From Bacillota bacterium (GTDB taxonomy: Bacteria > Bacillota > Clostridia > Oscillospirales > Acutalibacteraceae), in contig JAETSA010000009.1 in assembly GCA_021769885.1 (NCBI GenBank), forward strand, positions 1-64,000: a stretch of 64,000 nt of DNA, written 5' to 3'. Numbering within the stretch: the first letter of the stretch is position 1; each line of letters opens with the position of its first letter. This document shows positions 48,216-56,797 of this stretch, in pieces. The notes under the pieces are model-generated. The model made no database searches, was not told where the DNA came from, and worked only from the letters and a program-made list of their open reading frames with translations. Position numbers and translations under genes: made by a program.

Positions 48216-49121
48216 ATGGAGATTCCGTATGCACCCTTTACATATCAATATACAAAAACTCTTTTGCGTGGGCTCGCCGAAGCGCACCCCTGTGCAGAGC
48301 TCGCCGTCCTCGGCACGACAGTCACGAAACGGGGCATTTTTGCGCTCACCTTGGGAGAAGGCGAGGAAAACGTCCTGTTTTTGTCGGGACTTTGCGGAGA
48401 AGAAAACCCCCTGCCGCTTTTATTATACCGCTTTTTTGCGCGGCTTTGCGAAAGCTATGAAGCCGACGGGACGCTCGCGGGGGTAAAAATCCGCCGCACC
48501 TTACGCACACGGCGCATTACGGTCGTGCCGGCTCTTGTGCCCGACGCATTTGAAATCCGACGGTTCGGGGCAATCGGCGCGGGGTGCTACGCGGGCTTAG
48601 TATCCCGCGCGGCGGGACAGAATTTCAAAAACTGGCGTGCGAATGCGCGGGGTGTGAATGTCGCGCACAATTTTGACTGCCGTTTTCGCCCGATTCTGTT
48701 AGACGCCGAAACGCACGCTGACGGACAGCCGTCACCGTTCTCGTATGCAGGTCCTGCGCCCGAAAGCGAAGCGGAAACCGCCGCTCTACGAAGGCTTTGC
48801 ACCCGAAAACAGTTTCGCCACAGCCTTATTTTGTCGGGCTTCGGGCGGCGCGTATTTTGGAACGCCCCGCCGCAAAGTGACGGGAAAGCCAACGACGTGC
48901 CGATGACCGCGAAGATTCTCGCGGCGGCAGGCAATTACACGCTTTCCGAAAAAGAACCCCTGCTGCAGTGCGGCACATTCCCCGCGTGGTTCGCCGAAAG
49001 CTGCGGCGCACCCGCCTATGAAATTGCACCGGGCAAAAGGGTGCGTATTTCCTCTGCAGCGGAATTGGATGCGCTGTATAAAGATGTGGAAGAGATGCTG
49101 GTGTTGGCGGCGATTGTGTGA
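48216..49121 (+). CDS. Degenerate M14 carboxypeptidase-like protein
   Basis: The 301 residues follow the order of bacterial M14 (gamma-D-Glu-mDAP peptidase-like) enzymes: YAPFTYQYTKTLLRGLAE, then VLFLSGLCGEENPLPLLL where active enzymes have HxxE, then WRANARGVNVAHNFDC (active form NxxGVDLNRNF), then SLILSGFGRRVFWN where active enzymes have YHsQGe. The first His ligand is replaced by Cys and the second His ligand is lost; the Glu of the first motif and a late Glu (YEIAPG) remain. Classic zinc-dependent catalysis is therefore unlikely. It has no signal peptide. Start after AAAGGAG. Possibly a binding or regulatory protein. Confidence 0.65.
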   Translation: MEIPYAPFTYQYTKTLLRGLAEAHPCAELAVLGTTVTKRGIFALTLGEGEENVLFLSGLCGEENPLPLLLYRFFARLCESYEADGTLAGVKIRRTLRTRRITVVPALVPDAFEIRRFGAIGAGCYAGLVSRAAGQNFKNWRANARGVNVAHNFDCRFRPILLDAETHADGQPSPFSYAGPAPESEAETAALRRLCTRKQFRHSLILSGFGRRVFWNAPPQSDGKANDVPMTAKILAAAGNYTLSEKEPLLQCGTFPAWFAESCGAPAYEIAPGKRVRISSAAELDALYKDVEEMLVLAAIV

Positions 49122-49139
49122 GGTTTTCGGAATTTGCGG

Positions 49140-49437
49140 CGCGAGCGCGCCCTACAAGTTTCTACAAACTTGTCATTCTGAGCCGTAGGCGAAGAATCTC
49201 ACATCGCACAAAGTGAATTTGATAGATGCGTAGGGAACGACCGAAGACGCGTTCCGTAAAGTTTTATCTAACTTCGGCGGGACGCCGAGTCGTCGCCCCC
49301 TACGGATTGTGCGCTACCGTTAGGTTTGTGGAAAAATCCAACCATGCTCGGGTCGTCGAGGACGCCGACCCCTACAGGGTGCGCATCACCATTTGGTTTG
49401 TGCAAATTTCTGCGGGCGAACGCAGTTCGCCCCTACT
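49140..49437. repeat. Hairpin-word array 10
   Basis: Words GGAACGACCGAAGACGCGTTCC (GGAACG/CGTTCC), GGGACG/CGTCGCCCC, GGGTCG/CGACCC and GGGCGAAC/GTTCGCCC with linkers. The flank 49167-49215 shares text with 36458-36500 (TGTCATTCTGAGC...GAAGAATCTC). Confidence 0.7.
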
Positions 49438-50346
49438 TCACCCGTAATATTTTTCGTAATACGCTTGCAATTCGGGTTCGGTGACGTAGGCGGAAAGCGC
49501 GCCGACGGCGGTGACGGCCTTACCGCCTGTGATGTTGCCGTAGGCGATGCACTGCCGAAGCTCGCAATCGTGCATTAAACCGTATACGAAGCCCGCTAAG
49601 AACGCGTCGCCCGCGCCTGTGGAATCGACATTTTGAAACTCGTCTATGCTCGGCACAAAAAACATTTTACTGCCGTCCATACCGATACAGCCGTCCTTAT
49701 CGACTTTCACAACCACTTGGTCAAAATAGACGCGCAGCCGCTCCGCCGCCGTTTCAGGCGTGGACGCGCCCGTAATCTGCATCGCTTCCTTGCGGTTCGG
49801 GGTATAGTAATCGGCGAGCTCCAAATATTCGCCGTATTTCGAAAAAGACAGCTCCTCATCCCAGCCCGTATCGAGAACGAGCTTTGTGCCCTCCGCCTTC
49901 AATCGGCGGTACACGGGCAGAAATCCGCCCGGATGCATCAGCACGACCTTTGCGCCTGTTGCCATTTCGTAAAACGCTTCCTTTGCCGACGCCGACGGGT
50001 CGATGCTTCCCTTGCCGTAGGTAAAAAAGGTTCTGTCCTCCGGCAGGATAATCGCCGAGGTGATGTTCAGCGGGATTTTGTCACCGTCATACAAATTGAC
50101 AGGCTCTACGCCGTTTTCTTGGAACTTGGATTTTGCAAATTCCGAAAACATATCCTGCCCCAGCTCCGTTGCGATTCGTGCCGAAACGCCAAGCCGCCCG
50201 AGATTGATAAGCGTGGCGGGCAGTCCGCCGCCGAGCTGTAACGAAAATTCGTCGCAGTACAGCTCCTCGCCCAATTTCGGCAGTCTCTCGAAGCCCTTAT
50301 ACAATAAATCCACATTGGTCGAGCCTGCGCCTGCACAAAATACCAT
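49438..50346 (-). CDS. PfkB family carbohydrate kinase
   Basis: The 302 residues start at the ATG at 50346, which overlaps the preceding stop (TAATG) and follows AAGGGTGG. Ribokinase-family features: N-terminal LQLGGGLPATLINLGRLG and the C-terminal ATP/catalytic motif DSTGAGDAFLAG near residues 243-254, with the base Asp. It phosphorylates a sugar or a similar small molecule with ATP. Being in an operon with a GH4 glycosidase and a 2-hydroxyacid dehydrogenase, it probably handles the product of glycoside breakdown. Confidence 0.9.
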   Translation of the reverse strand: MVFCAGAGSTNVDLLYKGFERLPKLGEELYCDEFSLQLGGGLPATLINLGRLGVSARIATELGQDMFSEFAKSKFQENGVEPVNLYDGDKIPLNITSAIILPEDRTFFTYGKGSIDPSASAKEAFYEMATGAKVVLMHPGGFLPVYRRLKAEGTKLVLDTGWDEELSFSKYGEYLELADYYTPNRKEAMQITGASTPETAAERLRVYFDQVVVKVDKDGCIGMDGSKMFFVPSIDEFQNVDSTGAGDAFLAGFVYGLMHDCELRQCIAYGNITGGKAVTAVGALSAYVTEPELQAYYEKYYG

Positions 50347-51710
50347 TATGCCCACCCTTTCGTATAATCCTGATTCAAATCCAAATATTCCGCAATCAGC
50401 TTTTGCGCCAAAGAATAGCTGTTCACAAGCGGATGCAGTGTGAGTGCCTCGACCGCCGCCTGCACGCTCTTTTCGCGAATCGCCTGAGACGCCAGCCGCT
50501 CATACATCTTCACGCGGCGAATCATTTCCAAATTCTGTGCATCCACCGCGCCGAAAGGATGCGGTACCGCACCGTTTTCTGTGATGTCGCAGGTGATTTC
50601 CACAATATCGGTCGGTAAAAGACCGTCAATCGCATCGCCGTTCGGCACACAGAGAATCATACTGCCGCGTGTTTTGGTCTGCTCCAATTCGATATATCGG
50701 AGTGCCACGCCCGCATAGCCGCCGTCATCCTTGCCGAAGATGTCAAAATGCCACGGCGTTTCGCGGCGCACGCCCGTTTCCGCCGCCATATAATTGTTTT
50801 CGCGTTCGCCGTAATACTGCTCGAAAATCTCTAAAGCACGGTCAAAATCCTTTTCAATGTCAACGGCATCCAACGCATCGGTCATACGGCGGTTGATATC
50901 GGCAATCTGCTCACCGCGCGTTTGCGGTGCTTTCAAAATATTTTCCACTGCCTGCTCGCGGTAGTAGAAATAATAGAGATACTCATTCAAAATCGCGCGA
51001 CGGCTCTTTAAAAGGTCGGGCGAAAAATAGCACATATCGGTTTCCTTGTATGCGCGCGGATTGTCCATCAGTTCCTCGAGGACTTCTTTGCCATTCACGG
51101 TGACGGACGAAAAATAGGACAGGTGATTTAAGCCGTAGACCTCACCTGCCGCACTGCCCTCAGGCGCACCGTACAGCTTTTCGAAGCTGCGGAGCATACC
51201 CGACGGCGCATCGCAGATGCCGTAGGTGAAATCGTAGCCCATATCGCGAAGTGTCTGGCTGACCACGCCCGCAGGATTGGTGAAATTGAAGATTTTGCAG
51301 GCGGGCTTTGCATAGGCTTTCACAAGCTCGCAGTATTCGCGCAGTGCCGACACGGAACGCATCGCGAACGAAAGCCCCGCCGCGCCTGTAGTCTCCTGCC
51401 CCAAAACACCGTGGGAGAGGGCGATGCGCTCGTCGCGCACGCGCATATCATCGCCGCCGACGCGGATGGTCGTAATCACATAGTCGGCATCGGTGATTGC
51501 CGCTTCGGCATCTTCCGTTAAAATGAAATTTAAGTCGGGGTCAATGCGTTTTGCGGTTTCTTTGGCGAGTGTGCCGTAAATACGCAGTTTTCGGAGGTCA
51601 TTATCCATAAATACAAGCTCGGAAATCCCCAGTCGCTTTGCGCGTGAGGCAATGCTCCGCGCCAAAAACAGGGAGCGCACACCGCCCCCGCCGATTACGG
51701 TCAATTTCAT
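50346..51710 (-). CDS. Family 4 glycoside hydrolase (6-phospho-beta-glucosidase-like)
   Basis: The 454 residues start at the ATG at 51710, after GAGGTGA. The N-terminal Rossmann fold KLTVIGGGGVRSLFLA binds NAD+, used in the redox elimination mechanism of GH4; VFMDNDLRKL follows. Metal/substrate motifs include FNFTNPAGV, GICDAPSG (Cys ligand), and GLNHLSYF (His ligand). The GLNHLS form is that of 6-phospho-beta-glucosidases. This implies a phosphorylated disaccharide as substrate, though no PTS component is in the window. Confidence 0.88.
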   Translation of the reverse strand: MKLTVIGGGGVRSLFLARSIASRAKRLGISELVFMDNDLRKLRIYGTLAKETAKRIDPDLNFILTEDAEAAITDADYVITTIRVGGDDMRVRDERIALSHGVLGQETTGAAGLSFAMRSVSALREYCELVKAYAKPACKIFNFTNPAGVVSQTLRDMGYDFTYGICDAPSGMLRSFEKLYGAPEGSAAGEVYGLNHLSYFSSVTVNGKEVLEELMDNPRAYKETDMCYFSPDLLKSRRAILNEYLYYFYYREQAVENILKAPQTRGEQIADINRRMTDALDAVDIEKDFDRALEIFEQYYGERENNYMAAETGVRRETPWHFDIFGKDDGGYAGVALRYIELEQTKTRGSMILCVPNGDAIDGLLPTDIVEITCDITENGAVPHPFGAVDAQNLEMIRRVKMYERLASQAIREKSVQAAVEALTLHPLVNSYSLAQKLIAEYLDLNQDYTKGWA

Positions 51711-51722
51711 AGCAGTCACCTC

Positions 51723-52679
51723 TTAATTTACAACGTGTATCGGTTCGCCGCGGAAAAAGGCGGCAAAATTCTCTTTCAAAATTGACATCAGCCTTGCGCG
51801 CGTTTCAAAGCCCGCCCACGCGACGTGCGGCGTAATCAGGCAGTTTTTCGCGTGCAGTAACGGGTCGTCCGCACGCGGCGGCTCGACACACAAAACGTCC
51901 AAGCCCGCGCCTGCAATTTGCCCGCTGTTCAGTGCGTCGGCAAGTGCCTGCCCGTCCACCACGGGACCGCGCGAGGTATTGATGAGAACCGCCGTTTTTT
52001 TGCATTTCGACAGAAATTCGGCGTTGACAAGCCCCTCGGTCGCCGCAGTCAGCGGGCAGTGGAGCGTGATAAAGTCGGATTCGCGCGCCAGGGTATCCAT
52101 ATCGACCCATCGGAAATTTTTGCGCGCGGTTTGGTCGGTTTCGTGCCCCGATACCGCCAAAATGCGCATATCGAAGGCGGCGGCGATATCCGCGACCTTT
52201 TGCCCGATTTTGCCGAAGCCTACCACGCCGAGCGTTTTGCCCTGCAGCTCCGCAAGCGGGGTTTTCCAAAAACAGAAATCGGGACAAGCTGCCCATTCGC
52301 CGTCGTGTACTGCGTCAGAATGCAGTGCCACGGCATTTGTAAACGCCATAATAAACGAAAACACCAGCTGTGCCACGGCGTTTGTGGAATATGCGGGGAT
52401 ATTGCAAAGCGGGATTCCCTTTTCGCGCAAATATGCCCCGTCCGCAATATTGTAGCCCGTGGACAGGAGTGCGACGAAGCGCAAGTGCGGCATCCCGTCA
52501 ATTTCGGTGCGCGTCAATGGGGTTTTGTTGGTAATTACAATTTCCGCATCCTTACAGCGCGGGATAATTTCCTCTTTTTTCGTGCGGTCATAGACCGTAA
52601 GCTCGCCGTATTCCCGAAGCCAATCCCACGAAAGGTCGCCGGGATTGGTCGTAAAACCGTCCAAAATCACAATTTTCAT
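51723..52679 (-). CDS. D-2-hydroxyacid dehydrogenase (NAD-dependent)
   Basis: The 318 residues start at the ATG at 52679, after AAGGAG; a GTG six bases earlier is too close to that site. Rossmann motif VVGFGKIGQKVADIAAAFDM near 145, catalytic Arg in NTSRGPVVD, Glu, and His in TPHVAWAGFE. Similar enzymes reduce hydroxypyruvate or glyoxylate or other 2-keto acids. It heads the operon with GH4 and PfkB; its role there (product re-oxidation or handling of a sugar acid) is inference. Confidence 0.88.
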   Translation of the reverse strand: MKIVILDGFTTNPGDLSWDWLREYGELTVYDRTKKEEIIPRCKDAEIVITNKTPLTRTEIDGMPHLRFVALLSTGYNIADGAYLREKGIPLCNIPAYSTNAVAQLVFSFIMAFTNAVALHSDAVHDGEWAACPDFCFWKTPLAELQGKTLGVVGFGKIGQKVADIAAAFDMRILAVSGHETDQTARKNFRWVDMDTLARESDFITLHCPLTAATEGLVNAEFLSKCKKTAVLINTSRGPVVDGQALADALNSGQIAGAGLDVLCVEPPRADDPLLHAKNCLITPHVAWAGFETRARLMSILKENFAAFFRGEPIHVVN

Positions 52680-52714
52680 ACGCACGCTCCTTTAGAAGGG
52701 AAGATATATACAGT

Positions 52715-52744
52715 ATTGTAGCACAAACGGGGGCGCGGTGGCAA
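52715..52744 (-). promoter_or_regulatory. Promoter of the 2HADH-GH4-PfkB operon
   Basis: On the minus strand TTGCCA, 18 bases, TACAAT, the latter with a TG-rich lead (TGTGCTACAAT). Confidence 0.7.
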
Positions 52745-52764
52745 GAGCATATAATATATAATAA

Positions 52765-53005
52765 TCCTTATTAACGCCCCCTCCCCGAGGGGGCTGGCGA
52801 GCGAAGCAAGACTGGGGGAGTGTGTTCCCACAGAATAGTGTAAATTTGATTCACGCGTAGGGACGGACGAGGATTTCCCTTGTAGGAAAAATGTCTGCAG
52901 AGCAGACAAAAGGGTAATGGCGAAGCCGTAACCCCGTCCGTCTGCGGGCGAGGAATCCCTCCACCGCTGACGCGGTCCCCCTCCCTTTCACAAGGGAGGC
53001 ATTAC
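52765..53005. repeat. Array 11: two type C elements around a type B cassette
   Basis: Type C at 52772-52822 (CCCCTCCCCGAGGGGG plus a weaker GAGCGAAGC hairpin), type B at 52872-52932 with stems TTTCC/GGAAA and TGTCTGC/GCAGACA inside a GGACGGAC...GTCCGTCTG word, and a further type C form at 52964-53003 (ACCGC/GCGGT, CTCCCTT/AAGGGAG). No gene. Confidence 0.7.
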
Positions 53006-53034
53006 AGTTTGCCCCTACGCCTTATTCATCAAAA

Positions 53035-53069
53035 ACCACCCCGCACAGGTTTTCCCTGTGCGGGGTGGT
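53035..53069 (-). terminator. Terminator of proS
   Basis: Perfect 15-bp stem ACCACCCCGCACAGG/CCTGTGCGGGGTGGT with a 5-base loop; on the minus strand it ends in TTTTTG. Confidence 0.9.
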
Positions 53070-53086
53070 CGTTTGTCTTTACTAAT

Positions 53087-54523
53087 TTAATACGCTTTGC
53101 CCCAATAGAGCATTTTGGTTGCGGGTTTACCGCAGCAGACACACGTATCGCCGATATGCTCCTGCTCGAACGGGATACAGCGCGAGGTCACGCCTGCTTC
53201 CTCTTTCAGCTTATCTTCGCAAGCGCGGTCGCCGCACCACATCGCCTTAATAAAGCCGGGCTTATTGTCGGCAATATCCTTCAGCTCGTCAAAGGTCGAT
53301 GCGGCATAGGTCATATTCGCACGTCTTGCGAGCGCGGCGTCATACAGGCCTTGCTGAACCGCATCCAAAGCCTTCGGAATTTCAGTCTCCAAATCGTCTA
53401 AGGAAACAAAAATCTTTTCGCGGTTGTCGCGGCGTACCAAGACGCACTGGTTCTTTTCGATGTCTTTCGGACCGATTTCTAAACGGAGCGGTACGCCCTT
53501 CATTTCATACTGCGCGAACTTCCAGCCGGGGGAGTTGTCGGTCGTGTCGATGCCCGCACGGCAGAATACTTTCAGTCTTGCGCAGACTTCTTCTGCCTTT
53601 TCGATGACACCTGCCTTGTGCGCCGCAATCGGAATCACCATAACCTGTGTCGGGGCGATTTTCGGCGGCAAAATCAAGCCGCTGTCATCGCCGTGGGTCA
53701 TAATGATTGCACCAATCAAACGGGTCGTTACACCCCAAGAGGTCTGATAAGGGTATTTCAGCTGATTGTCCTTATCGGTAAACTGAATGTCAAACGCGCG
53801 TGCAAAGCCGTCGCCGAAATAATGCGATGTGCCGCTTTGCAGTGCCTTGCCGTCGTGCATCAGTGCTTCGATGGTGTATGTATCCTCTGCGCCTGCAAAA
53901 CGCTCTTTTGCGGTCTTTACGCCCTTGATAACGGGCATCGCGAGATAGTTTTCGCAGAAGTCGGCATACACATTCAGCATCTGCACGGTTTCCGCCTGTG
54001 CTTCCTCGGCAGTGGCGTGAATGGTGTGCCCCTCCTGCCAAAGAAATTCGCGGGAACGAAGAAAAGGACGCGTGGTCTTTTCCCAGCGCACAACAGATAC
54101 CCATTGGTTATAGAGCTTCGGCAAATCACGGTAAGACTGCACGATTGCCTTATAATGCTCGCAGAACAGGGTTTCCGAGGTCGGGCGCACGCAAAGGCGC
54201 TCCTCTAATTTTTCACTGCCGCCGTGGGTGACCCAGGCGACTTCCGGCGCAAAGCCTTCGACGTGATCCTTTTCCTTATTCAAAAGACTTTCGGGGATAA
54301 ACATCGGCATACAGACGTTTTCGTGCCCCAAATCCTTAAACATTTTGTCCAGCTGTTTCTGGATGTTTTCCCAAATTGCGTAGCCGTAGGGGCGAATGAC
54401 CATACACCCTTTTACGCTGGTATACTCAATCAGCTCCGCTTTGCGGCAGACGTCGGTATACCATTTTGCGAAATCCTCCTCCATAGAGGTGATTTCCGCC
54501 ACCATTTTTTTCTGATCAGCCAT
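53087..54523 (-). CDS. proS: Prolyl-tRNA synthetase, eukaryotic/archaeal-type
   Basis: Charges tRNA-Pro with proline. The 478 residues are the short form lacking the bacterial editing insertion (about 570). Class II core: motif 1 region with [10 protein letters not shown], motif 2 [16 protein letters not shown], motif 3 near [24 protein letters not shown], then an anticodon-binding domain and a C-terminal domain with paired Cys ([23 protein letters not shown]) that binds zinc, ending in Tyr. It ends with a terminator; acp lies 51 bases upstream. Confidence 0.95.
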   Translation of the reverse strand: MADQKKMVAEITSMEEDFAKWYTDVCRKAELIEYTSVKGCMVIRPYGYAIWENIQKQLDKMFKDLGHENVCMPMFIPESLLNKEKDHVEGFAPEVAWVTHGGSEKLEERLCVRPTSETLFCEHYKAIVQSYRDLPKLYNQWVSVVRWEKTTRPFLRSREFLWQEGHTIHATAEEAQAETVQMLNVYADFCENYLAMPVIKGVKTAKERFAGAEDTYTIEALMHDGKALQSGTSHYFGDGFARAFDIQFTDKDNQLKYPYQTSWGVTTRLIGAIIMTHGDDSGLILPPKIAPTQVMVIPIAAHKAGVIEKAEEVCARLKVFCRAGIDTTDNSPGWKFAQYEMKGVPLRLEIGPKDIEKNQCVLVRRDNREKIFVSLDDLETEIPKALDAVQQGLYDAALARRANMTYAASTFDELKDIADNKPGFIKAMWCGDRACEDKLKEEAGVTSRCIPFEQEHIGDTCVCCGKPATKMLYWGKAY

Positions 54524-54574
54524 TTTTCATTCCTTCCCGAAGAAGCAGGCGTGTTTGCCGTCCGCAAATCGGAC

Positions 54575-54799
54575 TTAGTGTTCTTCGATATATTTTACAA
54601 TGTCGCCGACGGTTTTGATGTTCTCAATCTCTTCGTCGGGTACTTCGATTTGAAATTCGTCCTCAAACGACATCACGAGATCGACCAAATCCAAGCTGTC
54701 CGCTTCCAAATCGTCCTCTAAAAGCGTGTCGGCAGTGACATTTTCTTCGTCTAAATCAAACTGTTCGCAAATAATTTTTCTGACCTTTTCAAAAATCAT
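54575..54799 (-). CDS. acpP: Acyl carrier protein
   Basis: The 74 residues start at the ATG at 54799, after GGAGG. The phosphopantetheine site EADSLDLVDL has Ser35; the rest is acidic and helical (MIFEKVRKIICEQFDL, FEDEFQIEVPDEEIENIKTV), as in fatty-acid ACPs. It holds the acyl chain in type II fatty acid synthesis. No other fatty acid genes are near. It has its own promoter. Confidence 0.95.
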   Translation of the reverse strand: MIFEKVRKIICEQFDLDEENVTADTLLEDDLEADSLDLVDLVMSFEDEFQIEVPDEEIENIKTVGDIVKYIEEH

Positions 54800-54843
54800 A
54801 TGCACACCTCCGCGTGTGAAAAAGAAATTCTATATACTACATT

Positions 54844-54871
54844 ATTGTATGAAATAAAAGCGATTTGTCAA
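54844..54871 (-). promoter_or_regulatory. Promoter of acpP
   Basis: On the minus strand TTGACA, 16 bases, TACAAT. Confidence 0.7.
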
Positions 54872-54873
54872 TA

Positions 54874-56409
54874 TTATTTTGCAAAATCTTCTGAAAATTG
54901 TTGGAGCGGCGCAAGATTCAGCCCGTCCGCGCCCGAAAGCCAGCTGTAAAGCATCTTTGCCATTTTGCGGTTGCCGCCTTTTACGGCGGATTCAAAGTTA
55001 ATCGGGATAATCGGGTCGTGCACGCTCAGGCGGAAGATGAAAAATCCGTCTGTTTCAGGGTCTGTAAAGATGATTTTCGTTCCCTCACAGCTGTCATCCG
55101 CAATCTGCACGCCTGCACACGCTGCCGCCCGGGATTCGACAAGCGCAATCATCTCGGCACCGTAAGCTTTAAAATCGGGGGCGGTAATCCCGAGGCGCAC
55201 CTCTTTTTCTTCGGCAGGCTCTTCCAAATCGGCAATCAAATCGCCGAGGTCGCCGCCCGCGCGCTTCAAAAGGCACAGCTTGATGATGATACGCGTGACG
55301 AGATAGGCGCCGTCATCGAGGAAATAATTCTCACGGAATGCCGCGTGCCCCGATGTTTCGATGGCGAGCGGCGCATTTTCGCCCTCTGCACAGCGTCGTG
55401 CCGCCTCATCAATGACATTTTTGTAGCCGCGTTTAAAGCGAATGTGCTTGCCGCCGAGCGTTTTGTTGATAAATTTGGTCAGCCCTGCCGAGGTGACAGA
55501 GTCTGTGACAACGGATGCGCCCGCATTGTCTTCCAAAGCAATTGCCGCCGCCACAGCGACCAATCGGTTGCGGTTCAGCTCTTCGCCGTCGGCAGTGACT
55601 GCGCCGCCGCGATCCACGTCTGTATCAAAGATAACGCCGAGGTCTGCGCCGGATTCCAAGGTCGCTTCACGCGCACTTTCCATTGCCGCCGCATTTTCGG
55701 GATTCGGTACGTGATTCGGAAAACGTCCGTCGGGGTCTAAGTAACGGCTGCCCGATGTGTCCGCACCCAAGGGCGCAAGCACCTTTTGGGCGTAAAAGCC
55801 GCCGACACCGTTGCCCGCGTCAACGATGATTTTCAAGCCCGTCAGCGGTTTTTCGAAGTTATCCGCATCATTTACACACTTGCGAATCATCGTTTTTAAT
55901 TGTTCGCAATAAATCGAAAGATAGTCGAGCGGAACAGCAGAAATTTTTGTATCCGCAGTGGATTTCGGCGCGGTATTTTCCGCGTCGGCAAGAATCGATT
56001 GCAGTTCGCTACCCGAAAGTCCGCCCGCGCGGGTGAAGAATTTCAAGCCGTTTCTGTCCCACGGGTGATGGCTGGCGGTGATTTGCACTGCGCCGTCGCA
56101 GTTTTCGGTCTGCGTGGTCATAAACATCGCGGGGGTGGAGCAAAGGGCGCAGTCGAGTGCGCAGATGCCGTTTGCCGTCAGTTCCCGAAGCACCGCCGCT
56201 TGAATGCGGTCGGCGGAAAGGCGGGAATCGTGCCCGACCGAAATTTTGAGCTCCGTTTGCGGTTTTCCCGTTTTGACGGCTAAAAACCGAACGAATCCAC
56301 CGACGATGCGGGTGACAACCTCGTCCGTCAAGTCAATCTGCGCGGGATTTTCAGGGTTTAAAGCCGTGCCGCGCACATCCGTGCCGCTTTTTAAATGTTG
56401 TAATTGCAT
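54874..56409 (-). CDS. Phosphohexomutase (phosphomannomutase/phosphoglucomutase family)
   Basis: The 511 residues. The phosphoserine loop reads ITASHHPWDRNG near residue 113 (usual TASHNP; His for Asn). The metal loop is FDTDVDRGG, the sugar-binding loop ETSGHAAFREN, and the last domain ends with DPETDGFFIFRLSVHDP. It interconverts hexose 1- and 6-phosphates via the bis-phosphate. The N-terminus starts with GTDVRGTA, like bacterial PMM/PGMs. Substrate preference is not determinable here. Confidence 0.88.
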   Translation of the reverse strand: MQLQHLKSGTDVRGTALNPENPAQIDLTDEVVTRIVGGFVRFLAVKTGKPQTELKISVGHDSRLSADRIQAAVLRELTANGICALDCALCSTPAMFMTTQTENCDGAVQITASHHPWDRNGLKFFTRAGGLSGSELQSILADAENTAPKSTADTKISAVPLDYLSIYCEQLKTMIRKCVNDADNFEKPLTGLKIIVDAGNGVGGFYAQKVLAPLGADTSGSRYLDPDGRFPNHVPNPENAAAMESAREATLESGADLGVIFDTDVDRGGAVTADGEELNRNRLVAVAAAIALEDNAGASVVTDSVTSAGLTKFINKTLGGKHIRFKRGYKNVIDEAARRCAEGENAPLAIETSGHAAFRENYFLDDGAYLVTRIIIKLCLLKRAGGDLGDLIADLEEPAEEKEVRLGITAPDFKAYGAEMIALVESRAAACAGVQIADDSCEGTKIIFTDPETDGFFIFRLSVHDPIIPINFESAVKGGNRKMAKMLYSWLSGADGLNLAPLQQFSEDFAK

Positions 56410-56434
56410 AATGCCTCCTGTAAAGGGAAAAGGA

Positions 56435-56790
56435 TTTTAATTGTAGGGGCGGGTCTCTGCGCCCGCCCGAGCAAGATTGAATTTTGCATAAACCTAACGG
56501 CGAAACGCAAACCGTAGGGGCGGATGCCCTCATTCGCCCGCGAAATTCGCGCACAACCCGTAGGGGCGATTCACGAATCGCCCGAGCACGGTTAGATTTT
56601 CGCACAACCCTATGGCGGGCGTGGAAGCCCGCCACTACGCGTGAGTCAATTTTATATTGTATAAATTTTACGGAACGCGTCTTCGGTCGTTCCCTACGTA
56701 TATATCCAATTCACATTCTGCTATGGGCGCAAACTCCCCCAGTCACGGCTTCGCCGTGACAGCCCCCTCGAGGAGGGGGCGTTAAGCGGA
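56435..56790. repeat. Array 12: hairpin words plus type C element
   Basis: Words GGGCGGG/CCCGCCC, GGGCGGATG, GGGCGATTC, GGCGGGC and GGAACG, then a type C element at 56729-56785 (CACGGC/GCCGTG; CCCCCTC/GAGGGGG), inverted relative to the copy at 25166. No gene. Confidence 0.75.
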
Positions 56791-56797
56791 TTGTAGA

